64,000 bases of DNA, from positions 28,854-92,853 of the forward strand of contig JAQUKH010000006.1 of assembly GCA_028719205.1 (NCBI GenBank), written 5' to 3'. Positions 42,364 through 50,575 of the stretch are shown here, piece by piece. This DNA is from a bacterium. Lineage in GTDB: Bacteria; JACRDZ01; JAQUKH01. The notes under the pieces were generated by a model, which worked only from the letters and a program-made list of their open reading frames with translations, was not told the DNA's origin and searched no databases. Position 1 is the first letter of the stretch, and every line of letters starts with the position of its first letter. The translations under genes and the position numbers were made by a program.

Positions 42364-44838
42364 ATGGAACCTTCTATTGTAAAAAAAGAAAATGTTATTT
42401 CTCTTGTAGAAAAACAGAAATCGGCCGTTTTAGAGCATTCCCCGGTATCCGCCATTAAACATGTCCGGAAACGGAATGGCGAGACAGTAGATTTTGACCA
42501 GTCTAAGATCACTGAAGCGATATATAAAGCCGCGCGGGCGGTAGGCGGAGATGACAGGTTATTGGCAGAGGAAATTTCCAATGCTGTTTCTATGTATTTG
42601 AAAAAATTGTATAAAGAAAAGGTTCCCGGCGTTGAAGAAATACAGGATGTGGTGGAAAAAGTTCTGATCGAAATGGGGCATGCTAAAACAGCTAAAGCAT
42701 ATATTTTATACAGGGCAAGAAGAAGTGAGATCCGTAAGTCAAAGATAGAGGCCTTAAAGGATGAAAGGCTAAGTCTCGCGGGCGATTCGACTGATATTTC
42801 GCTTTTTGTAAGGACCTCCGATGAGGATATTGTAGGCTGGGATAAATACCGGATCATTAACGCCTTGATCCGTGAAACCGGCCTCGATTTTGCTTATGCC
42901 AGGAAGATTTCTCAGGATGTAGAGGAACAAATAATAAATTCCAAGATCAAAATGATCACCTCTCCTCTTATACGTGAACTTGTTAACGCTAAATTGATCG
43001 AATACGGATTTGAGAATGAACGTAAAAAACATACACGTTTGGGTGTTCCTGTTTTTGACGCGGAGCAGATCATTGTCAACCGCAATTGTGAAAATGCCAA
43101 TGTTCCTCATAATCCGGAGGCTACAAATATGACCCTGGCGGAGAACATTAAAAAGGAATTCGCGCTGCTTAATGTTTTCTCGTCTGAAGTCGCGGACGCT
43201 CATAGTAAAGGCGATATTCATCTCCATGACCTGGGTTTTATTGACAGGCCTTACTGTTCCGGGCAGTCGGTTGAATATATTAAAAAATTCGGATTAGATC
43301 TGCCAAACGCTCTTTCTATTGCCAAACCGCCGAAACATCCGGAAGTATTACTCGCGCAAATGCTCAAGATGTCAGCAGCTTTGCAGGGGCACTTCGCGGG
43401 CGCGATCGGCTGGGACGCGATAAATGTTTTCTTCGCTCCGTTTTTGGTCGGCATGTCAAAAGGCGAAATGCGGCAATTAGCGCAGATGCTGATCTTTGAA
43501 TACTCTCAGCAAGCTGTAGCCCGCGGAGGACAGGCAATTTTCAGCGATATAAACATTTATTGGGAAACTCCTAAACATTTTGCCGATGTTCCGGCAATAG
43601 GCCCAGGAGGGACTTATACCGGGAAAACTTACGCGGAATATTTAAAACCCGCGCAGGATTTCGCATGGGCGTTGTTTGATGTTTATAAAGAGGGCGATGG
43701 TGTCGGAAGGCCTTTTTTCTTTCCGAAACCTTTAGTTCATATGACAGAAAGATTTTTTCATACCGAAGGGCATGAGAAATTTTTACATCACATTTCAGAG
43801 GTGGCTACTGAAAAGGGGAATACATATTTTGTTTTTGACCGCGGCGAAACCGCGAAAATAAGTGAATGCTGCCGTTTGTCGTTTAAACTTGAAGGGACGG
43901 ATTTTGATGACGCGAAAGAACCCTGGCGTATGAGGTATTCGGCGATCCAGAACGTCACGGTTAATTTGCCGAGAATAGCTTATCTGGCCAAGCATGACGA
44001 CGCGAAACTTTTTGAACTGATCGATAAACAACTTGAGCTTTCATGCCAGGCGCACAGGGAAAAGAAGGCTTTTATTGAAAAGATACTCAGCCTTGGAAGC
44101 AAAGGCCCGCTTGCGATGTTAACGATGAAAAGAGATGATTATCCTTATTTAAAGATGCATCGCGCCACCTATTTACTTGGGATCCTTGGTTTGAATGAAA
44201 TGGTCCAATATCATCTTGGAAAACAACTGCATGAAGACAATGATATGTTGAAATTTGGATTAAAAATAATCGCCCATATGAATTTAAAGGCAAAAGAATT
44301 AAACAAAACGTACGGAATGAAACTTGTTTTGGAGCAGACCCCGGCGGAGTCTACCGCATATCGTTTCGCGAAACTGGACATGCGGCATTTCCCCGGTGAA
44401 ACCAAACAGGTGATTAAAGGCAACATTGATAAAATGGAAATATATTATACAAATTCCACTTATTTGAATGTCGGGATAGAGCTTAGTTCTATTGACCGCG
44501 TGAAACAGGAAGGCTTATTTCATCCGTTGATCGACGCGGGCGCTTTGACTCATGTCTGGCTGGGAGAGAGCCGTCCGTCACCTGAATCCATAGCTAATTT
44601 TGTTGTTAAAACGTTCCGTCATACCCAGAATGCCCAGATCGCGTTTTCTCCTGAATTTACGTCGTGTAACGCCTGCGGCAGAACTACCCGCGGATTACGC
44701 GGGGAATGTTCATATTGCGGTTCCGCGGATGTTGACGGGATCACACGGATAACCGGATATTATACAAAGATCTCGAGTTGGAACAAAGGAAAACTTGGGG
44801 AATTAGCAGATCGACGCAGGGATATAAATCTGGTTTAA
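42364..44838 (+). CDS. nrdD: Anaerobic (class III) ribonucleoside-triphosphate reductase
   Basis: NrdD reduces ribonucleoside triphosphates to dNTPs with a glycyl radical. The 824-residue protein has an N-terminal ATP-cone (about residues 33-125, with VRKRNGETVDFDQSKITEAI), a second cone-like segment at about 140-220, and the catalytic barrel with HLHDLGFIDRPYCSGQS, FFAPFLVGMS and SECCRLSFKLEG. The C-terminus has the zinc-binding CNACGRTTRG and CSYCG, then SSWNKGKLGELADRR, with the Gly in WNKGK predicted to carry the radical. A glutaredoxin-like gene and the activase gene follow. Confidence 0.96.
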   Translation: MEPSIVKKENVISLVEKQKSAVLEHSPVSAIKHVRKRNGETVDFDQSKITEAIYKAARAVGGDDRLLAEEISNAVSMYLKKLYKEKVPGVEEIQDVVEKVLIEMGHAKTAKAYILYRARRSEIRKSKIEALKDERLSLAGDSTDISLFVRTSDEDIVGWDKYRIINALIRETGLDFAYARKISQDVEEQIINSKIKMITSPLIRELVNAKLIEYGFENERKKHTRLGVPVFDAEQIIVNRNCENANVPHNPEATNMTLAENIKKEFALLNVFSSEVADAHSKGDIHLHDLGFIDRPYCSGQSVEYIKKFGLDLPNALSIAKPPKHPEVLLAQMLKMSAALQGHFAGAIGWDAINVFFAPFLVGMSKGEMRQLAQMLIFEYSQQAVARGGQAIFSDINIYWETPKHFADVPAIGPGGTYTGKTYAEYLKPAQDFAWALFDVYKEGDGVGRPFFFPKPLVHMTERFFHTEGHEKFLHHISEVATEKGNTYFVFDRGETAKISECCRLSFKLEGTDFDDAKEPWRMRYSAIQNVTVNLPRIAYLAKHDDAKLFELIDKQLELSCQAHREKKAFIEKILSLGSKGPLAMLTMKRDDYPYLKMHRATYLLGILGLNEMVQYHLGKQLHEDNDMLKFGLKIIAHMNLKAKELNKTYGMKLVLEQTPAESTAYRFAKLDMRHFPGETKQVIKGNIDKMEIYYTNSTYLNVGIELSSIDRVKQEGLFHPLIDAGALTHVWLGESRPSPESIANFVVKTFRHTQNAQIAFSPEFTSCNACGRTTRGLRGECSYCGSADVDGITRITGYYTKISSWNKGKLGELADRRRDINLV

Positions 44839-44854
44839 AACTTAACCCCCATAT

Positions 44855-44870
44855 CCCCCTTATCAGGGGG
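44855..44870. repeat. Hairpin CCCCCT-loop-AGGGGG at the ribosome binding site of the glutaredoxin-like gene
   Basis: CCCCCT and AGGGGG pair around a 4-base loop. The right arm contains the only G-rich run before the ATG at 44876, so the hairpin could mask the ribosome binding site. A similar C-run also lies at 44845. Confidence 0.5.
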
Positions 44871-44875
44871 AATAT

Positions 44876-45139
44876 ATGGATAGGAAAATTATGATAAAAA
44901 TTTTTACAAAAAAGGATTGCCCGCGTTGTCCGGGAGCTAAAGAGTTAGGTCAGAAATTGCATGAAAAGGGAAAAAAGGTGGAATATTTTGATATAGATAC
45001 CGCCTCCGGCCTGGCGGAAGCGAGTTTTTATACTGTTATGTCCACGCCGACTGTTATTTTAACCAACCAAAAGGGTGATGAAATAAGTTCCTGGCGGGGC
45101 GAAGTTCCAAGTTTAAACAGTATCCTGCCAAATTGCTAG
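44876..45139 (+). CDS. Glutaredoxin-like protein (CPRC)
   Basis: An 87-residue thioredoxin-fold protein with the redox motif KKDCPRCPGAKELG near the N-terminus and the cis-Pro segment VMSTPTVILTNQKGDEI. It sits between nrdD and nrdG, so it is a good candidate electron donor or reductant for the class III ribonucleotide reductase, as in NrdH-like cases; this is inferred from position. Two starts are possible, at 44876 and 44891. The first has GGGGG upstream but that lies within a hairpin; the second has AGGA five bases before. Confidence 0.8.
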   Translation: MDRKIMIKIFTKKDCPRCPGAKELGQKLHEKGKKVEYFDIDTASGLAEASFYTVMSTPTVILTNQKGDEISSWRGEVPSLNSILPNC

Positions 45140-45163
45140 AAAAATTTTAATAATTTTTGTCTT

Positions 45164-45200
45164 AAAATAGCTGATGAGAGTTCGTCAGCTATTTTTTTTT
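45164..45200 (+). terminator. Rho-independent terminator between glutaredoxin-like gene and nrdG
   Basis: AATAGCTGATGA and TCGTCAGCTATT form a stem of about 12 bp with a short loop, followed by a run of Ts. It would partly or fully separate nrdG from nrdD transcription. Confidence 0.75.
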
Positions 45201-45268
45201 ATGATTGTGTTTTTTTTCTTTATGGTTTAAAATAAAATAAACCGTTGTAGCATGGAAGGAGAGCTTTT

Positions 45269-45961
45269 ATGGTGATAAAAGGTTTTATAGAAACTTCTTT
45301 TGTGGATTGGGACGGAAAAATATGCTCGGTTATTTTTTTACCGGGCTGTAATTTTAAATGTGTCTTTTGCCATAATCATAAGCTGGTGTTTAACTATAAG
45401 GACCTGCCGGATATTTCATGGAATGAGATCAAGAAAAAATTATTACATCATAAAGGATGGGTTGACGGGGTTTGCATAAGCGGCGGAGAGCCGTTGATGG
45501 ATCCTGACCTGCTTTCTGTAATTGAAGAAATAAGAGACCTGGATCTTTTGGTAAAGCTGGATACAAACGGATCATTCCCTGATCTGTTAAAAAATTTATT
45601 TAAAAAGAAACTGATCAATTATGTCGCGATGGATATAAAAGCTCCGCTGGATGAGCGCTATGGCCGTATCACTCAGGTTAAGGTGGATTTATCAAAGATC
45701 AGGGAAAGTATAAAGCTGATCTTAAAAAGCAGAATTGATTATGAATTCAGGACGACCATGGTTCCGGGTTATCTGGGAAAAGATGAATTGGTCGCGATCG
45801 CCAAAGAAATAAAAGGCGCGAAGAAATTTATTTTACAGAATTTTAATCCTAAGGATACATTGTGCGATAATTTGAAGGATGTCCAGCCCTATACGGACAA
45901 GGAAATGGATGGTTTTAAAAGGGCGATAGAAAAATATGTAGAATTTTCAAAGGTACGATAA
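45269..45961 (+). CDS. nrdG: Anaerobic ribonucleotide reductase activating protein (radical SAM)
   Basis: NrdG generates the glycyl radical on NrdD using SAM and an Fe-S cluster. The 230-residue protein has the cluster motif PGCNFKCVFCHNHKLV, ISGGEPLMDPDLL and VKLDTNGSFPDLL. It could in principle be another pyruvate formate-lyase-activating-type enzyme, but proximity to nrdD supports NrdG. It has its own leader after a terminator and a good AAGGAGAG ribosome binding site. Confidence 0.9.
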   Translation: MVIKGFIETSFVDWDGKICSVIFLPGCNFKCVFCHNHKLVFNYKDLPDISWNEIKKKLLHHKGWVDGVCISGGEPLMDPDLLSVIEEIRDLDLLVKLDTNGSFPDLLKNLFKKKLINYVAMDIKAPLDERYGRITQVKVDLSKIRESIKLILKSRIDYEFRTTMVPGYLGKDELVAIAKEIKGAKKFILQNFNPKDTLCDNLKDVQPYTDKEMDGFKRAIEKYVEFSKVR

Positions 45962-46125
45962 TGATGTTCTGAAAAATAGTAAGATATTTATCTGTTTTTT
46001 TGGGGGAATAGCGGAAAGCTAAGAAACGAAATTTGTCTGAACAGATCGAAAAAATATTGATTGATATACTGGAAAGAAAATTTACAAAAAAACTGTTTAA
46101 ATCGTACAAACAAAAAGTAATTTTG
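45962..46125. other. Gap with a short open frame, possible gene fragment
   Basis: On the plus strand a frame reads SEQIEKILIDILERKFTKKL from about 46033 to 46096 and continues into the neighbouring gene's 3' end without a good start or ribosome binding site. It may be an old gene fragment or noise. No other feature is seen. Confidence 0.2.
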
Positions 46126-47418
46126 CTACCATTGGGGTATATTATTTGTCCATGCATGAAGGTTGACAAAGAAGTAAACATAATTTGAGTCGCTGAAGAA
46201 CATTCTAAGATCACCATCTTGAGATATAACAAATGCAAGTGCACCTTTAACTGCTTTGCAAATTCTAAACGCAGATTGGTGTCTTGTCCCAAGTGTATGG
46301 ATTTCATCTTCAGAAGCTATCTTTTTAGAGTAATAATCAGCATATTTAAGACCAGATTTATTTATTTCTTCATCATTTATCAAAATCTTCCCACCAAAAC
46401 CACATAAGTTAAGTGATCTATCAATAAGAACACATCCGTCCACTTTGCTTAAAGTTGCAACTGCTTTTATTGCCTCAAAAAGTTTACGATAACCCGAATT
46501 CCATATGCGCCCCAAATTTTTGAGCTGTTCGATATCCTTTATGTTTTGTATTTCTATACAGGTTTGCCAAAAGTCTTTGATTGTTGTTGTGAGTGAAATT
46601 TCTTGAAGTTTGTACTTGAATTTTATATATTGAACATTTGTTTCAGGAAGGATAATGAAAGCTGCACCGGTGCGATTTTCTATCGCTTCGGATAGCAATC
46701 CAGACAATAATTGTACTACAAGACTATAAATACCGTCACTACCACCAAAGTAATCTTTATATTCTTCATGACCGTTTTTAAATAGTGCTTTGTGAATAAT
46801 TTTACTTAATTCTGAGATCCAATTTTGGACTACTGGTACCCTAGAGAATGGTATAATTTCTTTTATTTTTCCGTATTTTAGCATTAAAGATAATCTCTTT
46901 TCAGTAATTCGTATTTCTCCCGGCATGTTTATACGTATTAACAAGCCTGGGAGGGTTGATCTTATATCAACTTCAGGTCTACCAAAAAGCCTTCCGGATT
47001 CATCATCTATAGTTGTAACAATTCCGTTACAGAAAAGCTCTTGTTTTGATTCAACGATTTCCAGAGCATAATCAAGAGAGTCGGAACAGGAAGCAGTAGC
47101 GAGACGACGCAATGTATCGATATTGTTGACCAGAATGGGAGGATTAAAAGTGATTAACCTTGGTGGATTGTTGCCAATTCCTTCCATTGGAACATAAATA
47201 CGAAATCGTGGATAACGCCCTTCTTCATGAATTTGACTCACATAGTAGCTCAATTTTAAGAGTGTTCGAACTGCTCCATCGGAGGGATTAAAATTATAAC
47301 TTGGAAATGTGCGTCGTGTCCAATTTCGCCAACTGATAGATATATCAGCAAGTTGATCGGGTCCGGCGAAACCTTCAATATTTGGAACAGACCAATATTC
47401 TTTCTTTTCAGAAGTCAT
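46126..47418 (-). CDS. DisA_N/DAC-like nucleotide-binding protein with N-terminal sensor region (DACNV-like)
   Basis: A 430-residue soluble protein. The C-terminal third has features of the DisA_N (DAC, diadenylate cyclase) fold: RTGAAFIILPE, then KVDGCVLIDRSLNLCGFGGK (DGA motif as DGC) and LGTRHQSAFRIC with VISQDGDLRMFF (RHR motif as RHQ). The N-terminal 230 residues (YNFNPSDGAVRTLLKLSYYV, YPRFRIYVP) resemble the sensor regions placed before stand-alone DAC domains. Enzymes of this fold make cyclic di-AMP; whether this one does is unclear because of the two changed motif residues. No ribosome binding site is visible at the ATG. It is in a compositionally distinct islet beside a toxin-antitoxin pair. 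Confidence 0.6.
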   Translation of the reverse strand: MTSEKKEYWSVPNIEGFAGPDQLADISISWRNWTRRTFPSYNFNPSDGAVRTLLKLSYYVSQIHEEGRYPRFRIYVPMEGIGNNPPRLITFNPPILVNNIDTLRRLATASCSDSLDYALEIVESKQELFCNGIVTTIDDESGRLFGRPEVDIRSTLPGLLIRINMPGEIRITEKRLSLMLKYGKIKEIIPFSRVPVVQNWISELSKIIHKALFKNGHEEYKDYFGGSDGIYSLVVQLLSGLLSEAIENRTGAAFIILPETNVQYIKFKYKLQEISLTTTIKDFWQTCIEIQNIKDIEQLKNLGRIWNSGYRKLFEAIKAVATLSKVDGCVLIDRSLNLCGFGGKILINDEEINKSGLKYADYYSKKIASEDEIHTLGTRHQSAFRICKAVKGALAFVISQDGDLRMFFSDSNYVYFFVNLHAWTNNIPQW

Positions 47419-47599
47419 TTGTGAAAATACTTAAATTAAAAATTAATAGAATACTTTACATTAATTATAGTTTTGGTTAATAATTTCTTGAAACCGACTA
47501 CTGTTTAATTATATCATATAATTCAACAATTTCGTGTCAATGAAAATAGTTGCAAGATAAAATTATTGAAATTTGTGTAATTTGTAAGATATCTGTTGA

Positions 47600-47896
47600 T
47601 TAGGGTAAATATTTGTCTATGTCAAGAGCACCGTGAAAGATACCAAGTATATCTACTTGGTCAGATCCTCGTATAAGGTAAGTAATGCGGTAATGTCCAT
47701 ATAAAAGAATACGAATGTCGCCTTCAATCTCTGTCCGGTATTTATGTCCGATATCTGGAAATTTAATGAGTATCTGTGCTTTCTCGTATATGCCTTCGAT
47801 AACTGTAATAGCCGCACTTGGATTATCTATAGCTATATAATCATATATATCCTTAAGCCAACGTTCAGCTTCTTTTGTCCAGATTATTTTTGCCAT
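47600..47896 (-). CDS. ParE/RelE-superfamily toxin
   Basis: A 98-residue protein typical of ParE-type toxins: IIWTKEAERWLKDIYDYIA, AAITVIEGIYEKAQIL, FPDIGHKYR, and the strands IRILLYGHYRITYLI and VDILGIFHGALDI. ParE toxins poison gyrase; RelE relatives cut mRNA, and sequence alone cannot say which applies. The start overlaps the upstream antitoxin gene by 13 bp, the usual toxin-antitoxin operon layout. Confidence 0.88.
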   Translation of the reverse strand: MAKIIWTKEAERWLKDIYDYIAIDNPSAAITVIEGIYEKAQILIKFPDIGHKYRTEIEGDIRILLYGHYRITYLIRGSDQVDILGIFHGALDIDKYLP

Positions 47897-48069
47897 GCCC
47901 GTATCCGATGCTGCATCTCGTCATTAGAAATTACTTTGCCGCTGCGAGAATCTTCTAAACCACGTTCAACCATACGTTCAAAAGCAAGTTCACGGATAAT
48001 TTCTTCATAAGTAGCGTCTTCCGGCTGTTTCTGGATTATTTCCGACATTCGTGTTTTAACTGATAACAT
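47884..48069 (-). CDS. Antitoxin of the ParE-type module
   Basis: A 61-residue protein beginning MLSVKTRMSEIIQKQPEDAT and ending RIRAWQK, with a predicted short N-terminal strand and helices (YEEIIRELAFERMVERGLED). It is placed directly before and overlapping the toxin gene. I begin at the ATG at 48069, with AGGGGT about 7 bases ahead, rather than the in-frame start at 48108. The C-terminal segment would bind and neutralise the toxin. Family is not firmly recognised; assignment rests on size, overlap and order. Confidence 0.8.
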   Translation of the reverse strand: MLSVKTRMSEIIQKQPEDATYEEIIRELAFERMVERGLEDSRSGKVISNDEMQHRIRAWQK

Positions 48070-48112
48070 TATAATACCCCTTATTTTATATTTTATTGTA
48101 ACGAACAAAATA

Positions 48113-48141
48113 ATATTATACGATAACTAAACGACCGTCAA
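48113..48141 (-). promoter_or_regulatory. Promoter of the toxin-antitoxin operon
   Basis: On the minus strand TTGACG is followed by TAATAT at 17 bp or TATAAT at 15 bp. A 12-bp palindrome (ACAAAATTTTGT, 48140-48151) overlaps the -35 region and is a candidate site for autoregulation by the antitoxin. Confidence 0.5.
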
Positions 48142-48283
48142 CAAAATTTTGTTTTACCAACCTACATTGTTTCTTTGGACGATTTTTCTGACTTTTGTGC
48201 ACTGGAATGGATAAAAGCCGCGACTTTTATCCAAAGTGGTGAATAATAGTCGGAATATCTACAATGTATATGCTTTGATTAAG

Positions 48284-48305
48284 ACAAGGGGTCATGACCC
48301 CTTGT
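48284..48305. repeat. Perfect 22-bp palindrome over the pth stop codon
   Basis: Arms ACAAGGGGTCA and TGACCCCTTGT match perfectly. It covers the end of pth and could form an mRNA 3' hairpin, but no T-run follows. Confidence 0.6.
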
Positions 48306-48855
48306 TAGCAAACTCCATTGCCGCGGCAATGCCTTTCCGGATAAATATTTCAACGATCTCGGGTATATTCTTAAGTGAGTTCTGAATTGTTTCTTTTTCC
48401 CCCGGAGAGAAGGATTGGAGCACAAATTTTTCCCAGGCAGTATTATCCGGAGAGCCGATACCTACCCGCAGGCGCGGAAAATCGGAGGAACCCAGGCACT
48501 CTATGATCGATGTCATACCGTTGTGGCCTCCGGCGCTTCCATTCGGGCGCATGCGGAATTTCCCGAGAGGCAGGTTCAGGTCGTCGTAAATAATTAATAT
48601 TTTATCTAAGGGGATAGCTCTTTTTTTGGAAATAAAACGCACAACCTCTCCGCTTTTATTCATAAAAGTGAGAGGCTGCGCAAGAATTACTTTTTCGTCA
48701 GATATTTCAAGGCGCGCGCCTTCATACAGGTCCTGGTATTTTTGCAAAGAAACATCAAATTTTTTTGATAATTCATTAATCGCCCAAAAACCAAGGTTGT
48801 GCCTTGTATTTGTATATTTCTTACCCGGATTACCCAGCCCAGCAATAAGGTACAC
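48292..48855 (-). CDS. pth: Peptidyl-tRNA hydrolase
   Basis: Pth releases peptides from prematurely dropped peptidyl-tRNA. The 187-residue protein begins YLIAGLGNPGKKYTNTRHNL with catalytic His in TRHNLGF, and contains QPLTFMNKSGEVV, IYDDLNLPLGKFRMRPNGSA and GGHNGMTSIIECLGS. The length is normal. It is the last gene of glmU-prs-rplY-pth, a widely conserved gene order. Confidence 0.95.
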   Translation of the reverse strand: MYLIAGLGNPGKKYTNTRHNLGFWAINELSKKFDVSLQKYQDLYEGARLEISDEKVILAQPLTFMNKSGEVVRFISKKRAIPLDKILIIYDDLNLPLGKFRMRPNGSAGGHNGMTSIIECLGSSDFPRLRVGIGSPDNTAWEKFVLQSFSPGEKETIQNSLKNIPEIVEIFIRKGIAAAMEFANKGS

Positions 48856-48864
48856 GCAGACTCC

Positions 48865-49605
48865 TTATTTTTTCTTTTCTTCCTTTTTCTTATCTTCTTT
48901 CTTCCCGGCGTCTTTCTTTCCCGCTTCTTTCTCTTCGCCCTCTTTTTCTTCACCCTCTTTTTCTTTCTTACCTATTACTTCAGGTTCAGCTTTCGCTGCT
49001 GCCGCTGCTGCTTCTACTTCAGTTGCCGCTTTAACTTCTTCTTTAGAAGGCGCTAACAGAGTTGCCGCGGTTTTATCTTTCGAGGTCAAAATTGTTACTC
49101 CCTCTATCGGGGTTATATTGCTTACCGTTATAGAATGGCCGATAGTAAGGCCGGAGACATCAAGCGTAAATTTCCCGGGAACCTTCAATGGAAGCGCTCT
49201 GATCTCTAAATTACGAATAACCTGTTCGAGTACGCCGCCTTCTTTGACACCGGCAGGAATTCCAACCAGTTCAATAGGAACAGTAGTTACAAGTTCTTTA
49301 TCCAACGATATTTCCTGAAAATCAACATGGATTATTGAATCGCTTACTATGTCATACTGTATGTCTTTGAGAAGGGTAGTTTTCTCTATTTCTCCATCCT
49401 GTTTTTTTATAGCCAAATTAATGATCGCATGGCCGCCATGCACTTTTTTGGCTATTTTTTTAAATTCTTTCAGATCAAGTTCGAGAGGCAGAGAATTCCC
49501 GCTTCCGTACAGGACCCCGGGGATTATTGCCTGTTTTCTGATCCGGCGTGACGCGTTAGTTCCTTTTTGAGCTCTTGCTTTTACTTCAAATTGAAATACT
49601 TCCAT
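48865..49605 (-). CDS. rplY: 50S ribosomal protein L25 (TL5/CTC type)
   Basis: L25 binds 5S rRNA. This is the long (general stress protein CTC) type. The 246-residue protein has the 5S-binding N-terminal domain (AQKGTNASRRIRKQAIIPGV, YGSGNSLPLELDLKEF) and the C-terminal beta domain (VELVGIPAGVKEGGVLEQ, LEIRALPLKVPGKFTLDV). It ends with a long Lys/Glu/Ala-rich low-complexity tail from about residue 195. I begin at the ATG at 49605, with AAGGA about 8 bases before. It lies 9 bp before pth. Confidence 0.94.
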   Translation of the reverse strand: MEVFQFEVKARAQKGTNASRRIRKQAIIPGVLYGSGNSLPLELDLKEFKKIAKKVHGGHAIINLAIKKQDGEIEKTTLLKDIQYDIVSDSIIHVDFQEISLDKELVTTVPIELVGIPAGVKEGGVLEQVIRNLEIRALPLKVPGKFTLDVSGLTIGHSITVSNITPIEGVTILTSKDKTAATLLAPSKEEVKAATEVEAAAAAAKAEPEVIGKKEKEGEEKEGEEKEAGKKDAGKKEDKKKEEKKK

Positions 49606-49630
49606 ATTTTTTTCCTTTCTTTCCTTAATT

Positions 49631-50575
49631 TTATACAAAAAGCGAACTTACAGAATGATTTCTGTAAATTCGGATAATAGCCTCGCCTAACAGATCGGCT
49701 ACCGATAGAATTTTTATCTTCGGGGACCGTTTGTTTTCCGGCAGCGGAATAGTGTCAGTTATAACCATTTGTTCTATGGGTGATTCATTTATTTTTTCAA
49801 TTGCCGATCCTGAAAGTATAGCATGTGTTCCTGCCGCGAAGATCCTTTTTGCGCCTTTATTTTTTAAAGCTATAGCCGCCTTGGTCAGTGTTCCCGCGGT
49901 ATCAATTATATCATCAAGCATGATTATATCTTTATTTTCCACATCCCCGATAATATTCATAATTTCCGCTTCATTTTTTTTGATCCTGCGTTTATCAATT
50001 ATGGCGAGTGATGCCTTAAGCCGTTTGGCGAAGGACCTGGACCGTTCAACACCTCCGGCATCCGGAGAGACTACAACGGGTTCTTCCAAAAGGCCGTTAA
50101 AATGGTTAAGGAATACCGGTGTGGCAAACAGGTTATCTACCGGTATATCAAAGAATCCCTGTATCTGGCCGGCATGGAGATCCATGGTTATGAGCCTGTC
50201 AATCCCGGCTTTGGTCATCAGGTTTGCTACGAGCTTAGCGGTTATCGGAACCCTGGGTTCGGTTTTTCTGTCCTGCCTGGCATAGGAAAAATACGGGATA
50301 ACAGCTGTAATTTTACTTGCGGAGGACCTTCTTAAAGCGTCCACCATGATCAAAAGTTCCATCAGGTGGTTATTTACCGGATTACAAAGAGATTGAATAA
50401 CAAATACTTCCGCTCCGCGGACATTTTCAGTAATTTTTACAAGTATTTCTCCGTCGCTGAAAACCGATGTCTCAGAATTTCCGAGAGGCAATTTAAGGTA
50501 TTTGCAGATGTTTTCCGCAAGGCTTACATTCGCGGTTCCGCTGAATATTTTTATGTCATGATTAACAGCTGTCAT
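49631..50575 (-). CDS. prs: Ribose-phosphate pyrophosphokinase
   Basis: Prs makes PRPP from ribose-5-phosphate and ATP for nucleotides, histidine and tryptophan. The 314-residue protein has the expected FSDGEILVKITENVRGAEVF, VIPYFSYARQDRKTEPRVPI (ATP-binding loop), MDLHAGQIQGFFDIPVDNL and the PRPP-binding IMLDDIIDTAGTL. It overlaps glmU by 4 bp upstream, and L25 begins 25 bp after its stop. Confidence 0.96.
   Translation of the reverse strand: MTAVNHDIKIFSGTANVSLAENICKYLKLPLGNSETSVFSDGEILVKITENVRGAEVFVIQSLCNPVNNHLMELLIMVDALRRSSASKITAVIPYFSYARQDRKTEPRVPITAKLVANLMTKAGIDRLITMDLHAGQIQGFFDIPVDNLFATPVFLNHFNGLLEEPVVVSPDAGGVERSRSFAKRLKASLAIIDKRRIKKNEAEIMNIIGDVENKDIIMLDDIIDTAGTLTKAAIALKNKGAKRIFAAGTHAILSGSAIEKINESPIEQMVITDTIPLPENKRSPKIKILSVADLLGEAIIRIYRNHSVSSLFV

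Noticed and set aside
46126..48108. A phage or transposon origin for the islet
   Set aside because: No integrase, transposase, direct-repeat boundary or tRNA attachment site could be seen; only composition and gene content are unusual.
48626..49318. A 230-codon plus-strand frame opposite pth and rplY
   Set aside because: It is Ser/Phe-rich low complexity arising from the complement of the Lys/Glu-rich tail of L25.
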